From Nonomuraea spiralis (GTDB lineage: Bacteria > Actinomycetota > Actinomycetes > Streptosporangiales > Streptosporangiaceae): a stretch of 64,000 nucleotides of DNA. A model generated the notes under the pieces. That model was not told where the DNA came from. It saw nothing but the letters and a program-made list of their open reading frames with translations, and made no database searches. Within the stretch, counting starts at the first letter, position 1, and the number at the start of each line of letters is the position of its first letter. The DNA lies in the NCBI RefSeq assembly GCF_014648435.1, contig NZ_BMRC01000013.1:124001-188000 (forward strand), written 5' to 3'. Below, piece by piece: positions 27,528-36,229 of this stretch. The position numbers and the translations under genes were made by a program.

Positions 27528-28982
27528 ATGAGTGCTCAGACGCAGGAGCATCTCGGCCCTTATCGGGTGATCAGGAAGATCGGCGAGGGCGGCATGGGAG
27601 TCGCCCACCTCGGTGTCGACGGGGCGGGGCGCCAGGTCGCGATCAAGGTGCTGCATCCGCACGTCGCCGCCGACCTCAAGGCGCGCGACCGGCTCGTCCG
27701 CGAGGTGGAGACCATGCGCCGGGTGCGCAGCCGGTACGTCGCCGAGGTCATCGACGCCGAACTGGTGGCCGACCGCCCGTACGTCGTGACCCGCTTCGCC
27801 GACGGCCGCACGCTGGAGCAGACCGTCCTGACCGACGGCCCGCTGCCGGCCCATGAGGTCGTCAGGCTCGCGCGGGGCCTGTGCCAGGCGCTGGTCGACA
27901 TCCACGCGGCGGGCGTGATCCACCGCGACCTCAAGCCGGCCAACGTCATGATGGTCGGCGGCGAGCCGCTGGTCATCGACTTCGGCATCGCCCACGTGAT
28001 CGACGCGGCCCGGCTGACGCAGTCGGGCATGTTCGTCGGCACCCCGGGCTACCTGGCCCCGGAGATCATCCGGGCCTCGCAGATCACCCCGGCGGCCGAC
28101 GTGCACGCGCTGGCCTCCACCGTGTTCTTCGCCGCCACGGGGACGCCGCCGTTCGGCACGGGGTCGTTCGAGGCCGTCTGCTTCAACACCATGGAGGGCC
28201 GGGCGCGGATCGACGAGGCGCCCGTCTGGCTGCGCGACTGGCTGAGCCGGGCGCTGCGGGTCGATCCCGCGGCCCGCCCCGTCGCGCGGGAGCTGCTGCG
28301 GCTGGCCATGGCGCTCGACCCGGGCGGCCGCCCCCCGGCCTTCGAGCACCCCGCCGCCAGCACGCTGACCATGGACGTCGTCTCCGACCTGCTCCCGCCG
28401 GTCCAGTACGCGCCGCGCGGCCTCCAGGAGCACCAGCCGCCCCCCGGGCCCACGGTGTACGCCGGTCACCCGGAGGAGCGGCCGCGGCCTCCCGTCGAGC
28501 CCGCGGAGCCCGCCGAGCCGTTCGACCTGCGGCGGTTCGTGACCAGCAGCGGATTCGTCGGGGTGCTGGCGCTGGTCACGCTGTCGGCCTCGACCGTCGT
28601 CACGCCGGTCGTCGGCGGCCTGCTGGCGGTGGTGATCTCCCTGGCCCTGCGCGCCGGAGAGTACTTCCTCGCCGAGGACCGGCCGGAGATCTCCCGCACC
28701 GCGCTCGTCACCGTGGGCAACCTGCTCCTGGCGCTGGCGTGCGGCCTGGGCGCCGCCGGTCTGCTGGAGGCCGCCGGCCTGCGTACCAGCCACGCGGAGT
28801 CGCTGGCCGCGGGCGTGTTCACGCTGGGGCTGTTCGTGTTGCCGGGCTCGGGGCCGGTACGGCGCAGGGCCTCGCGGCTGCTGGCCCGCCTGCTGCCCGG
28901 CCGCAGCGCGACCGTGGTGACGGTGGCCGTCATGGGGCCGATCGCGTTGCTGGCCACGATCGCGGCCCTCCTCCAGGGCTGA
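27528..28982 (+). CDS. Membrane-anchored serine/threonine protein kinase
   Basis: A 484-residue Hanks-type kinase. It shows the glycine loop GEGGMG (19-24), ATP-binding Lys40 (VAIKVL), catalytic HRDLKPAN (Asp134), DFG (Asp151) and APE (LAPEI). The kinase domain ends near residue 280. A Pro/Glu-rich linker precedes about four membrane segments (for example GFVGVLALVTLSAS and VVGGLLAVVISLAL). Unlike PknB there are no PASTA repeats outside, so the membrane part may anchor rather than sense. Start choice is uncertain: ATGs at 27516 and 27528 both sit awkwardly to the GGAGG at 27511. No phosphatase or FHA gene is next to it. Confidence 0.92.
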   Translation: MSAQTQEHLGPYRVIRKIGEGGMGVAHLGVDGAGRQVAIKVLHPHVAADLKARDRLVREVETMRRVRSRYVAEVIDAELVADRPYVVTRFADGRTLEQTVLTDGPLPAHEVVRLARGLCQALVDIHAAGVIHRDLKPANVMMVGGEPLVIDFGIAHVIDAARLTQSGMFVGTPGYLAPEIIRASQITPAADVHALASTVFFAATGTPPFGTGSFEAVCFNTMEGRARIDEAPVWLRDWLSRALRVDPAARPVARELLRLAMALDPGGRPPAFEHPAASTLTMDVVSDLLPPVQYAPRGLQEHQPPPGPTVYAGHPEERPRPPVEPAEPAEPFDLRRFVTSSGFVGVLALVTLSASTVVTPVVGGLLAVVISLALRAGEYFLAEDRPEISRTALVTVGNLLLALACGLGAAGLLEAAGLRTSHAESLAAGVFTLGLFVLPGSGPVRRRASRLLARLLPGRSATVVTVAVMGPIALLATIAALLQG

Positions 28983-28987
28983 CCGCT

Positions 28988-29006
28988 CGGCCCCGGAGCG
29001 GGGCCG
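28988..29006 (+). terminator. GC hairpin after the kinase gene
   Basis: CGGCCCCG-gag-CGGGGCCG, an 8-bp perfect stem with a 3-base loop, starts 6 bases after the kinase stop. There is no T-run, as is usual in actinomycetes. Confidence 0.5.
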
Positions 29007-29045
29007 GGTCGCGCACTGGACACCCTGCCGGTCGACGTGACCACA

Positions 29046-30452
29046 ATGGGCCTCGTGATCCCTTCGACCGGGCACGTCGTCAGGAATCCGCTCACCGGGC
29101 GGATCGAGCGGCCGCTCGCGCCCGTCGGCCCCGACCGGCTGGCGGAGCTCGCGGCCGGACTGCGCGCGATGGCCCCCGCCTGGCGGGCCGCCGACCGGGG
29201 AAAGGCGCTGGCCGCGTTCGGCGGGGCGCTGGCCGCCGACGACGAGTTGCTGGCCGCGCTGGTGGCCGACACCGGCCGCGAGGCCGAGTCCAGGCTTGAG
29301 CGGCAGTTCACCGCGGCGCTCGTCGACCGATGGGTACGCCAGGCCCCCGCGCTGCTCGCGCCCCCGCCCGAACGCCCGGCCGCGCTGCCGGGGATCGCGG
29401 TGGGCGGCGACGCGGTGCCGTACGAGCTGGCCGGGGTGATCAGCCCGTGGAACTTCCCGCTGCTGCTCGGCCTGATCGACGCGGTGCCCGCGCTGGCGGC
29501 CGGCTGCGCGGTGCTGGTCAAGCCGAGCGAGGTGACGCCGCGCTTCATCGAGCCGCTGATGCGGCTGGTCCCCGACGAGCTGCCGCTGCGGCTGGTCGAG
29601 GGCGCGGCGGAGACCGGGGAACGGCTCGTGGGCCTGGTCGACACCGTCGTGTTCACCGGCAGCGTCCCGACCGGCCGCCGGGTGGCCGAGGCGGCCGCGC
29701 GCGCGTTCGTCCCCGCCCATCTGGAGCTGGGCGGCAAGGACCCGGCGATCGTCCTCGCGGGCGCCGACCTGGAACGCGCGGCCGAGGCCGTCCTGTGGGG
29801 CGCCACCGCCAACGCCGGGCAGTCCTGCCAGTCCGTCGAACGCGTCTACGTCGAGCACGGCGTGTACGACGCCTTCCTCGGCCTGCTGGCCGACCGGGCC
29901 GGACGCACCCGGCTGACCTGCGAGGGCGGCCCGATCGGGCCGATCATCGACGCCGCGCAGGCCGACGTGGTCGCGGCCCACCTGGCCGACGCCGCCGCCA
30001 AGGGCGCGGTGACCCACACGGGCGGGGCGATCGAGCGGCACGGCGGCGGGCTCTGGTGCCGTCCCACGGTGTTGTCGCGGGTGGGGCACGACATGCTGGT
30101 CATGACGGAGGAGACGTTCGGGCCGGTGTTGCCGGTCATGGCCGTCTCCGGCGCGGAGGAGGCGGTCGCGCTGGCCAACGACAGCGCGTACGGGTTGTCG
30201 GCCGCCGTGTTCGCCGCCACCGAGCGGCAGGCGCTGGACGTCGCCGCCCGGCTGCGCGCCGGCGCGGTCAGCGTCAACGACGCCGCGCTGACCGCGCTCG
30301 TCCACGAGGGCGAGAAGAACTCCTTCGGCCTGTCGGGGCTGGGCGGCTCGCGCATGGGCGACGCCTCGATCGGCCGTTTCCTGCGCCGCAGGGCGTTCCT
30401 GATCAACCGGTCCGGGGCCGCCGACCCGTGGTGGCACCCGAAGGAGGGATAG
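29046..30452 (+). CDS. NAD(P)-dependent aldehyde dehydrogenase
   Basis: A 468-residue aldehyde dehydrogenase. It has the substrate/cofactor loop SPWNFPLLL, Lys in KPSEVTPR, the FTGSVPTGR turn, general-base Glu in LELGGKDP and nucleophile Cys in NAGQSCQS. The C-terminal EETFGPVLPV motif is also present. It oxidises an aldehyde to the acid; the substrate cannot be read. It heads a tight run with the DUF3598-like gene (3 bp gap) and the nitrilase-like gene (1 bp gap). I use the ATG at 29046. A GTG at 29037 in the same frame is equally possible, and neither has a good ribosome-binding site. Confidence 0.92.
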   Translation: MGLVIPSTGHVVRNPLTGRIERPLAPVGPDRLAELAAGLRAMAPAWRAADRGKALAAFGGALAADDELLAALVADTGREAESRLERQFTAALVDRWVRQAPALLAPPPERPAALPGIAVGGDAVPYELAGVISPWNFPLLLGLIDAVPALAAGCAVLVKPSEVTPRFIEPLMRLVPDELPLRLVEGAAETGERLVGLVDTVVFTGSVPTGRRVAEAAARAFVPAHLELGGKDPAIVLAGADLERAAEAVLWGATANAGQSCQSVERVYVEHGVYDAFLGLLADRAGRTRLTCEGGPIGPIIDAAQADVVAAHLADAAAKGAVTHTGGAIERHGGGLWCRPTVLSRVGHDMLVMTEETFGPVLPVMAVSGAEEAVALANDSAYGLSAAVFAATERQALDVAARLRAGAVSVNDAALTALVHEGEKNSFGLSGLGGSRMGDASIGRFLRRRAFLINRSGAADPWWHPKEG

Positions 30453-30455
30453 AGC

Positions 30456-30899
30456 ATGGGACTGCGCGCCGAGATGCCGCTGCTGGCCCGCCACGAGGGC
30501 GAATGGGCCGGCCGGTACGTGCACGTCGACAAGGACGGCGCGGTGATCGACCGCCACCACGTCGAGATGACCTGCGCGATCCTCGACGACGCGGTCTACC
30601 ACCAGACCAACCGTTACCGCTGGGACGACGGCCGGACCGAGGTGCACGAGTTCCCCGGCACGTACCTGGGCGGCGGCCGGTGCGGGTTCGACACCGAGCG
30701 GCTGACCGGCCAGTTCTGGGAGCTCGACGCCGACACCATCTACCTGACCTGGCGCTTCAAGGCCGAGGGCGACGACCTGCGGCTGTTCGAGCTGATCGTG
30801 CTGAGCGAGGACGGCGGCTCGCGCAGCCGTACCTGGCAGTGGATCAGGAACGGCGAGTGCGTCCGGCGCACCCTGATCGACGAGCGCCGGACGGCCTGA
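30456..30899 (+). CDS. DUF3598-like (lipocalin-fold) small protein
   Basis: A 147-residue protein of alternating beta-strand character beginning LARHEGEWAGRYVHVD, the HxGxWxG opening typical of DUF3598/calycin-like domains. It continues with strands rich in aromatic and acidic residues (YHQTNRYRWDDG, FWELDADTIYLTWRFK). There is no signal peptide, so it should be cytoplasmic. It could bind a small ligand handled by the neighbouring dehydrogenase and nitrilase-like protein. It lies 3 bp after one and 1 bp before the other, so the three are surely co-transcribed. The family assignment is by pattern only. Confidence 0.7.
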   Translation: MGLRAEMPLLARHEGEWAGRYVHVDKDGAVIDRHHVEMTCAILDDAVYHQTNRYRWDDGRTEVHEFPGTYLGGGRCGFDTERLTGQFWELDADTIYLTWRFKAEGDDLRLFELIVLSEDGGSRSRTWQWIRNGECVRRTLIDERRTA

Positions 30900-30900
30900 C

Positions 30901-31893
30901 ATGACCGCCTACACCGCCCTGGCCCTCCAGATCGAGGCCAGGGCCGTCACGGACCGGGCCGACCTGGCCGCGGCCGTCGGCCGCGTCGGCGCGCGCGTCG
31001 GCGGCAGCAAGGCGTGGCTCGGCCCCGCCCTGCGGCTGGTGGTGCTGCCGGAGTACGTCCTGACCGGCTTCCCCACCCGCGAGAGCCCCGCCGAGTGGCG
31101 CGAGAAGGCCGCCCTCGACGTGGACGGGCCCGAGTACCGGGCGCTGGGCGAGATCGCCGCGGCGAACGACGTGTTCCTGTGCGTGAACGCCTACGAGCGC
31201 GACGAGCACTTCCCCGGGCTGTACTTCCAGGCGTGCGTGATCCTCTCCCCGGCGGGCGGGGCGGTGCTGCGCTACCGGCGGCTGCACTCGATGTTCACGC
31301 CCACGCCGTACGACGTGTGGGAACGCTACCTCGACCGCTACGGCCTCGACGGCGTGCTGCCGGTCGCGCGTACCGAGATCGGCAACCTGGCGGTGCTCGC
31401 CTCGGAGGAGATCCTGGTGCCCGAACTGGCCAGGGCGCTGGCCCTGCGGGGCGCGGAGGTGTTGTGCAACCCGACCTCCGAGGCGTACTCGCCGGCCCTG
31501 ACCCCCAAGGCGGTCGCCCGGCGCGCCCGCGCCCTGGAGAACCTGGCCTTCGTCGTCTCGGCCAACACCGCGGGGCTGTCCGGCATCGCGATCCCGGGCG
31601 ACTCGGTCAACGGCGGCTCGGAGCTGATCGACCACGAGGGCCGCGCGCTGGCCCAGGCGGGGCCGGGGGAGTCGCTGGTCGCCGCGGCCGAGCTGGACCT
31701 GGCCGCCCTGCGCCGCGCCCGCCGCAGGCCCGGCATGGCGAACCTGCCCAGCCGGGTCAAGACGCGACTATGGGCGCAGGTCTACGCCGGCCACGACGTC
31801 GAACGGCCCGGCGCGCTCACCGAGGCCCCGGACCGCGCCTTCTACACCGCCCGGCAACACGAGATCATCGAACGCCTGCACGATCAGGGCTGA
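30901..31893 (+). CDS. Nitrilase-superfamily protein with catalytic Cys and Lys replaced
   Basis: A 330-residue carbon-nitrogen hydrolase fold. The catalytic Glu is present (LVVLPEYVLTGF). Where the family has YRKxHL the sequence reads YRRLHS, so the catalytic Lys is Arg. Where the nucleophile Cys is expected before the PELARAL helix the sequence reads LASEEILVPELARAL, placing Ser at the Cys position. The later strand GAEVLCNPTSE and LENLAFVVSANTAG are normal for the fold. It is therefore probably not a standard amidase or nitrilase; it may be a pseudoenzyme or use other chemistry. It forms an operon with the ALDH and DUF3598-like genes and converges on an importer only 4 bp away. Confidence 0.8.
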   Translation: MTAYTALALQIEARAVTDRADLAAAVGRVGARVGGSKAWLGPALRLVVLPEYVLTGFPTRESPAEWREKAALDVDGPEYRALGEIAAANDVFLCVNAYERDEHFPGLYFQACVILSPAGGAVLRYRRLHSMFTPTPYDVWERYLDRYGLDGVLPVARTEIGNLAVLASEEILVPELARALALRGAEVLCNPTSEAYSPALTPKAVARRARALENLAFVVSANTAGLSGIAIPGDSVNGGSELIDHEGRALAQAGPGESLVAAAELDLAALRRARRRPGMANLPSRVKTRLWAQVYAGHDVERPGALTEAPDRAFYTARQHEIIERLHDQG

Positions 31894-31897
31894 GCCG

Positions 31898-32686
31898 TCA
31901 GGCGCGCGCGACGGCGTGCCGGCGCAGCAGCCCCCGCTCGGCCGCCAGGAAGATCGAGTTGAGCGCCACGCCCAGCACGCCCAGCAGCACGATGCCCGCC
32001 CACATGGCCGGGATGTCGAACTCGCTCTGCGCCTCCAGCAGGCGGTGGCCGATGCCCTCGCTGCTGCCGTAGAGCTCGGAGATGACCATCATGATCAGCG
32101 CCAGCGAGACGCTGAGCCGCAGGCCCGCCAGGATCTTCGGCGCGGCGGCGGGCAGGATGACGTGGAACAGGCGGGTGGGCGCGGACAGCCGGAAGACCCG
32201 GCCGGTGTCGAGGTAGCCGCGGTCGACGTGACGGCCGCCGTCCATGGAGTTGATCAGTACGGGCCACACCACCCCGTACACGATGGAGGCGAGCTGCATC
32301 GGGGTGCCGATCTTGAACAGCAGCAGGAACACCGGCAGCAGCGCCGAGGGCGGGACCGAGCGGCCGAAGTGCAGCAGCGGCTCGGCCAGCGCCGCCAGCC
32401 ACTCCAGGCGGCCCAGGGCCAGGCCGAACGCGACCCCGGCCAGCGCCGCCAGCGCCCAGCCCGCCATCAGCCGCCCCAGGCTGGGCAGCAGGTCGGCGAC
32501 CGCCTCGTCGGTGAGGAACAGCTGGCCGGGCGGCCCGGAGAACCACATCTCGCGCAGCCGGACCAGGATCGTGCTGGGCGGCGGGAAGTAGACGGCCCCC
32601 GCCTGCCGGGCGGCCAGCTCCCACACCACGGCCACCACGGGCAGCAGCCAGTGGCGCCACAGCCGGCCCGTCCTGGACGCGGTCAC
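31898..32686 (-). CDS. ABC importer permease 2 (SsuC/TauC/NrtB-like)
   Basis: A 262-residue BPD-type inner-membrane permease with about six helices (WLLPVVAVVWELAA near the start). The coupling-helix EAA loop is recognisable (DTGRVFRLSAPTRLFHVILPAAAPKILAGLR). The GTG start at 32686 overlaps the stop of the first permease gene (GTGA). The family imports sulfonates, taurine, nitrate, thiamine precursors or similar small molecules. With the first permease and the binding protein it makes an importer without a visible ATPase gene. Confidence 0.9.
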   Translation of the reverse strand: MTASRTGRLWRHWLLPVVAVVWELAARQAGAVYFPPPSTILVRLREMWFSGPPGQLFLTDEAVADLLPSLGRLMAGWALAALAGVAFGLALGRLEWLAALAEPLLHFGRSVPPSALLPVFLLLFKIGTPMQLASIVYGVVWPVLINSMDGGRHVDRGYLDTGRVFRLSAPTRLFHVILPAAAPKILAGLRLSVSLALIMMVISELYGSSEGIGHRLLEAQSEFDIPAMWAGIVLLGVLGVALNSIFLAAERGLLRRHAVARA

Positions 32687-33459
32687 GCCGCCACCTCCGT
32701 ACGGGCGTGGTGCCAGCGGAACAGGCGCCGCTCGGCCGAGGTGACCAGCATGTTCGCGGCCAGCCCGAGCAGGCCCGCCCACAGCGTGCCGGCCAGCACC
32801 CGGTCGACGCGGTTGGCGCCGCCCGCCTGGAGCAGGAACGTGCCGATGCCGTGGCCGCCCGCGATGAGCTCCACGCTGACGGCGACGATGAGCGTGACCC
32901 CGACCGAGATGCGCACGCCGGTCGCGACGAACGGCGCGGCGCTCGGCAGGCTGACCCGCAGCACGACCGCCAGCGGGCCGAAGCCGAAGCTGCGCAGCGT
33001 CTCCTTGGCCAGCGGATCGACCTCGGTCAGGCCGTACATGGTGTTGATGAGCAGCGGCCAGCAGCAGGTGTAGACGATCAGTGAGGTCTTGGCGTCGGCG
33101 CTGTCCGGGAACACGAACATGGCCAGCGGGATCAGCGACACCGACGGGATCGGCCGCAGGAACTCCACCACCGGCCGCACCGAGCGTTCCACCACCGGCA
33201 CCGTGCCGAGCAGCAGCCCGGCCGGCACCGCCACCGCGATCGCGATCAGCAGGCCGGCCGCGCACGCGCCGAGCGTGGCCAGCACCTGCGCCTGGAACCC
33301 GCCGTCGGCCGCCAGCCCGGCCGCGGCGGCCAGGACGGCCGAGGTGTACGGCAACACGCCCGGGTCGATGAGCCCGGCCTGCCCCGCCGCCTCGGCCGCG
33401 AGGAGCACCCCGGCGACCCCCGCCGCCCCGAGGAGCAGCCGCCCGCCCCGCGTGATCAT
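32683..33459 (-). CDS. ABC importer permease 1 (SsuC/TauC/NrtB-like)
   Basis: A 258-residue BPD-type permease with an N-terminal helix (LLLGAAGVAGVLLAAEA), about six helices in all and an EAA loop (KETLRSFGFGPLAVVLRVSLPSAAPFVATGVR). The ATG at 33459 overlaps the stop of the binding-protein gene (ATGA), and its own stop overlaps the second permease start (GTGA), so the three genes are translated as a chain. Two different permease chains suggest a heterodimeric channel, unlike the SsuC homodimer of E. coli. Confidence 0.9.
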   Translation of the reverse strand: MITRGGRLLLGAAGVAGVLLAAEAAGQAGLIDPGVLPYTSAVLAAAAGLAADGGFQAQVLATLGACAAGLLIAIAVAVPAGLLLGTVPVVERSVRPVVEFLRPIPSVSLIPLAMFVFPDSADAKTSLIVYTCCWPLLINTMYGLTEVDPLAKETLRSFGFGPLAVVLRVSLPSAAPFVATGVRISVGVTLIVAVSVELIAGGHGIGTFLLQAGGANRVDRVLAGTLWAGLLGLAANMLVTSAERRLFRWHHARTEVAA

Positions 33460-34424
33460 CCCAGTCCGGTCGCGATCTGCTGCTCGACGACCGGCTTGCT
33501 CTTGAGGTAGCCGTAGCCGACGAGCAGGTCGGCCAGCTTCTGGAAGCCCTGCCTGGGCGGCTCCATCGAGAAGACGCCCAGCTTCATGGCGGCCGCGCCC
33601 GCCGCGTCGATCTGCGTGTACGTGGGGATGACCTCGTTGATCGCGCCACGGTCGGTGGCGGCGATCTGCTGGGCCTTGGCCAGGGCGCGGTGGAAGGCGG
33701 CGGCGGTGCGCGGGTTCTTGGCCAGCCAGTCCTCCGACACGCCCCAGCCGTCGATCGGGATGCCCGCGGTCGGGCCCGACATGGTGTCGATCACCTCGGT
33801 GCCGCCCGCCCTCTTGGCCGCGGTCAGGAACGGCTCGACCAGCCAGGCGGCGTCGACCTTGCCCGAGGACAACGCGCCGACCTGCTCGTTGAACGGCATC
33901 GCCACGTACTTGACGTCGTCGGGCGCGAGCCCGGCCTGCTGGAGGTGGGCGTTGGTGACCGTCTGGCCCAGCGCCTTGAGCACGTTGACCGCGACCGTCC
34001 TGCCCTTGAGGTCGGCGGCCGTCTTGACCGGCGATCCCTTGGGGACGACGACGCCCGCGATGCCGGGGGCCGCCTCCTGGCTGTGCTGGAACAACTTGAG
34101 CTTGGCCGCGCCGGAATCGTTGATGGACAACAATGAGACATATGAGGTGAGGAAGACGTCCATGCTGCCGTTGAGTATTTTCGGCATGACCGCCTGAGGG
34201 GCCTGGATGATCTCGGTCTTGACCGTCAGGCCCTCGGCCTTGAGGAATCCGCGTTTCTGCGCGATGAACAGCGGCGCCGCCGAGGGCACCGGCACCACGC
34301 CGACCAGCAGCTCGGTCTTCTCCAGGCCGCCGGAGCCGCCCGTCGCGGTGGGGGCCGCGCCGCCGCCGCAGGCCGCGAGCCCCGTGACGAGGGCGAGCGC
34401 GGCGGCGGCGTGTGCGATCTTCAC
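33456..34424 (-). CDS. ABC importer substrate-binding lipoprotein (SsuA/NrtA/ThiY-like)
   Basis: A 322-residue lipoprotein with a hydrophobic signal and lipobox LAAC (Cys about 19), then a Gly-rich linker. The mature part is an NMT1/SsuA-type binding protein: VGVVPVPSAAPLFIAQKRGFLKAEGLTV, GSMDVFLTSYVS, and DLKGRTVAVNVLKALG. The GTG at 34424 is preceded by AGGAGAG at good spacing. A much longer in-frame extension has no signal-peptide character and was rejected. The ligand is unknown; the convergent ALDH/nitrilase-like genes hint at an amide, nitrile or amine-derived compound, which is inference. Confidence 0.91.
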   Translation of the reverse strand: MKIAHAAAALALVTGLAACGGGAAPTATGGSGGLEKTELLVGVVPVPSAAPLFIAQKRGFLKAEGLTVKTEIIQAPQAVMPKILNGSMDVFLTSYVSLLSINDSGAAKLKLFQHSQEAAPGIAGVVVPKGSPVKTAADLKGRTVAVNVLKALGQTVTNAHLQQAGLAPDDVKYVAMPFNEQVGALSSGKVDAAWLVEPFLTAAKRAGGTEVIDTMSGPTAGIPIDGWGVSEDWLAKNPRTAAAFHRALAKAQQIAATDRGAINEVIPTYTQIDAAGAAAMKLGVFSMEPPRQGFQKLADLLVGYGYLKSKPVVEQQIATGLG

Positions 34425-34624
34425 GATGCTCTCTCCTGACTGCCGGCGCATTTCCTGACCGGACAATGGGGAGAATCGCGGCGCGCCCCGGAAACGAGGC
34501 CCGAATTGCACGAGCCCTCCGAAGCATTCGGCACCACCGGAACCCCCGCTGCCACGAACGGCGATCTTACAGCAGGGAATGCGACCGCCGCCATGAAGCA
34601 AACAAGGCATTTCTCTGAATACCC

Positions 34625-34669
34625 TTTACGGTCAGTATATGTCTCCGTAAATCGGTGATATGCGCATAT
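34625..34669. promoter_or_regulatory. Inverted repeats in an A/T-rich intergenic island
   Basis: The 346-bp gap between the binding-protein gene (start 34424, minus) and the histidine kinase (start 34771, plus) holds no gene I can support. It contains TTTACGG-N13-CCGTAAA (34625-34651, perfect 7-bp arms) and the perfect palindrome ATATGCGCATAT (34658-34669) within an A/T-rich patch. It is probably an operator or promoter region for one or both divergent genes. Confidence 0.45.
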
Positions 34670-34770
34670 TTATGGTCATTGTGGGATCAATGGCCGGAGC
34701 GTGTCGCCCGGGACCTCCACGGAGTCATTGCCGGTCCTTGGACGTCCGATGAGACCCCGGTTGAGAGCAT

Positions 34771-36171
34771 GTGGGCGGGAAGGACCCGGGCGAGACCGGT
34801 GAGGGGGTGGGGTCCCTGCGGCCGCTTCCGCTCTCGGTCCAGGCGCGGCTCACCCTGGCCACCGCCGTGTTGTCGCTCATCGTCTGCACGGCGATCGGCA
34901 TCGCCCTCGACCTGCTGATCCGCGACAGGCTGCGGCAGGACGTCTTCGCGGACACGCAGCGCGCCACCACCGAATGGATCGGCTCGATGACCGCGACCCC
35001 GAGCCCCCCGGTGACCACCTCGGAGGTCGACCTCCTCCAGCTCGTGGACGCCCACGGCCACGTGGTCGTGGCCAGCCGCGCCGCCTCCGGGCGACCGCCC
35101 ATCAGCACGCTCCGGCCCGCCTCCGACGACCGCATCCAGCACGGCGTCGCCTGCGCGGACGGCGAGTGCGTGATGTTCACCGCCACCAGGCCCTCCCCGC
35201 AGGAGGAGCGGTTGTTGTGGGGCGGCGCGGCCCACGTCGTCTACGCCGGGCTGGTGGAGCCGCCCCTGCTCGGCACCCGCCGCCTGGAGCTGCTGCTCGC
35301 CTCCGGGGTGCTGGCCGTCAGCGCGTTGCTGACCTGGATCGCCGCGTTCCTGATCGGGCGTACGCTGCGGCCGGTCGAGGCGATGCGGGCCAGGATGGCC
35401 GAGATCACGGTCACCGACCTGAGCAAACGGGTGCCGGAGCCGCCCGGCGACGACGCGGTCGCGCAGCTCGCCCGTACCGCCAACAAGACCCTGGGCCGCC
35501 TGGAGGAGGCCGTCGAGCAGCAGCGCAACTTCTCCTCCATGGTCTCCCACGAGCTGCGTACGCCGCTGACCGGCCTGCGGGCCCGGCTGGAGGAGGCGCT
35601 GACCTACCCCGACGTCGACCCCCGCGCCGCCCTGCGCGACGCGCTGTCCACCGCCGACCGGTTCCAGGCGATCATCGAGGAGATGTTGTCGCTGGCCCGT
35701 GTCCGTACGGCCGCCCCGGGACATCGGGAACCGGTGCGGCTGGGCACGCTGGTCGGCGAGGAGGTCGCGAGCCGCCGGGCCGGGCTGCTGATCCGCGTGG
35801 ACGCCGAGGAGGATGTCGAGGTGCTCGGCAATCGCGTCCAGCTCGGGGAGGTGCTGACGAACCTGCTGGTCAACGCGCAGCGGCACGCCCGTACCGTCGT
35901 CGAGGTGCGGGTGGAGCGGCGCGACGGCCAGGCGGTGGTCTCGGTCCGCGACGACGGTGCCGGCGTCGCGCCCGCGGACCGCGAGCGGGTGTTCGAGCCC
36001 TTCGTACGCCTGGCCGAGGGACGGCGGCGCGACCCCGAGGGCAGCGGCCTCGGCCTGGCCATCTCCCGTGCCATCGCCCGCGCCCACCAGGGGGACCTGG
36101 GCATCGAGGACTCCCCGCAGGGCCCCCGCTTCGTGCTCCGCCTCCCCCTGCCACCCCGCCCGCCCACCTGA
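34771..36171 (+). CDS. Sensor histidine kinase, orphan (OmpR-partner type)
   Basis: A 466-residue kinase with TM1 (LTLATAVLSLIVCTAIGIALDLLI), an extracellular loop of about 115 residues, TM2 (SGVLAVSALLTWIAAFLIG) and a HAMP linker (RTLRPVEAMRARMAEIT). The HisKA H-box is SHELRTPLTG (His260), followed by HATPase N (EVLTNLLVNAQRHA), G1 (DDGAGV) and G2 (GSGLGLAISRAIA) boxes. Kinases of this layout usually follow an OmpR-type regulator gene, but none is adjacent. The signal and partner are unknown. A GTG at 34807 is an alternative start. Confidence 0.9.
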   Translation: MGGKDPGETGEGVGSLRPLPLSVQARLTLATAVLSLIVCTAIGIALDLLIRDRLRQDVFADTQRATTEWIGSMTATPSPPVTTSEVDLLQLVDAHGHVVVASRAASGRPPISTLRPASDDRIQHGVACADGECVMFTATRPSPQEERLLWGGAAHVVYAGLVEPPLLGTRRLELLLASGVLAVSALLTWIAAFLIGRTLRPVEAMRARMAEITVTDLSKRVPEPPGDDAVAQLARTANKTLGRLEEAVEQQRNFSSMVSHELRTPLTGLRARLEEALTYPDVDPRAALRDALSTADRFQAIIEEMLSLARVRTAAPGHREPVRLGTLVGEEVASRRAGLLIRVDAEEDVEVLGNRVQLGEVLTNLLVNAQRHARTVVEVRVERRDGQAVVSVRDDGAGVAPADRERVFEPFVRLAEGRRRDPEGSGLGLAISRAIARAHQGDLGIEDSPQGPRFVLRLPLPPRPPT

Positions 36172-36229
36172 CCGGCCCGCCGGTCCGGTCAGGGTGCGGG
36201 CCGAGGGCGCACGCGTCGTCAGGAGCCGG

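Noticed and set aside
27507..30902. An 1131-codon minus-strand frame across the kinase and ALDH genes
   Set aside because: It spans two clear plus-strand genes and the gap between them and has shadow-like Arg/Gly/Gln composition.
30901..31893. A normal formamidase/nitrilase
   Set aside because: The positions of the catalytic Lys and Cys carry Arg and Ser, so a standard mechanism is unlikely.
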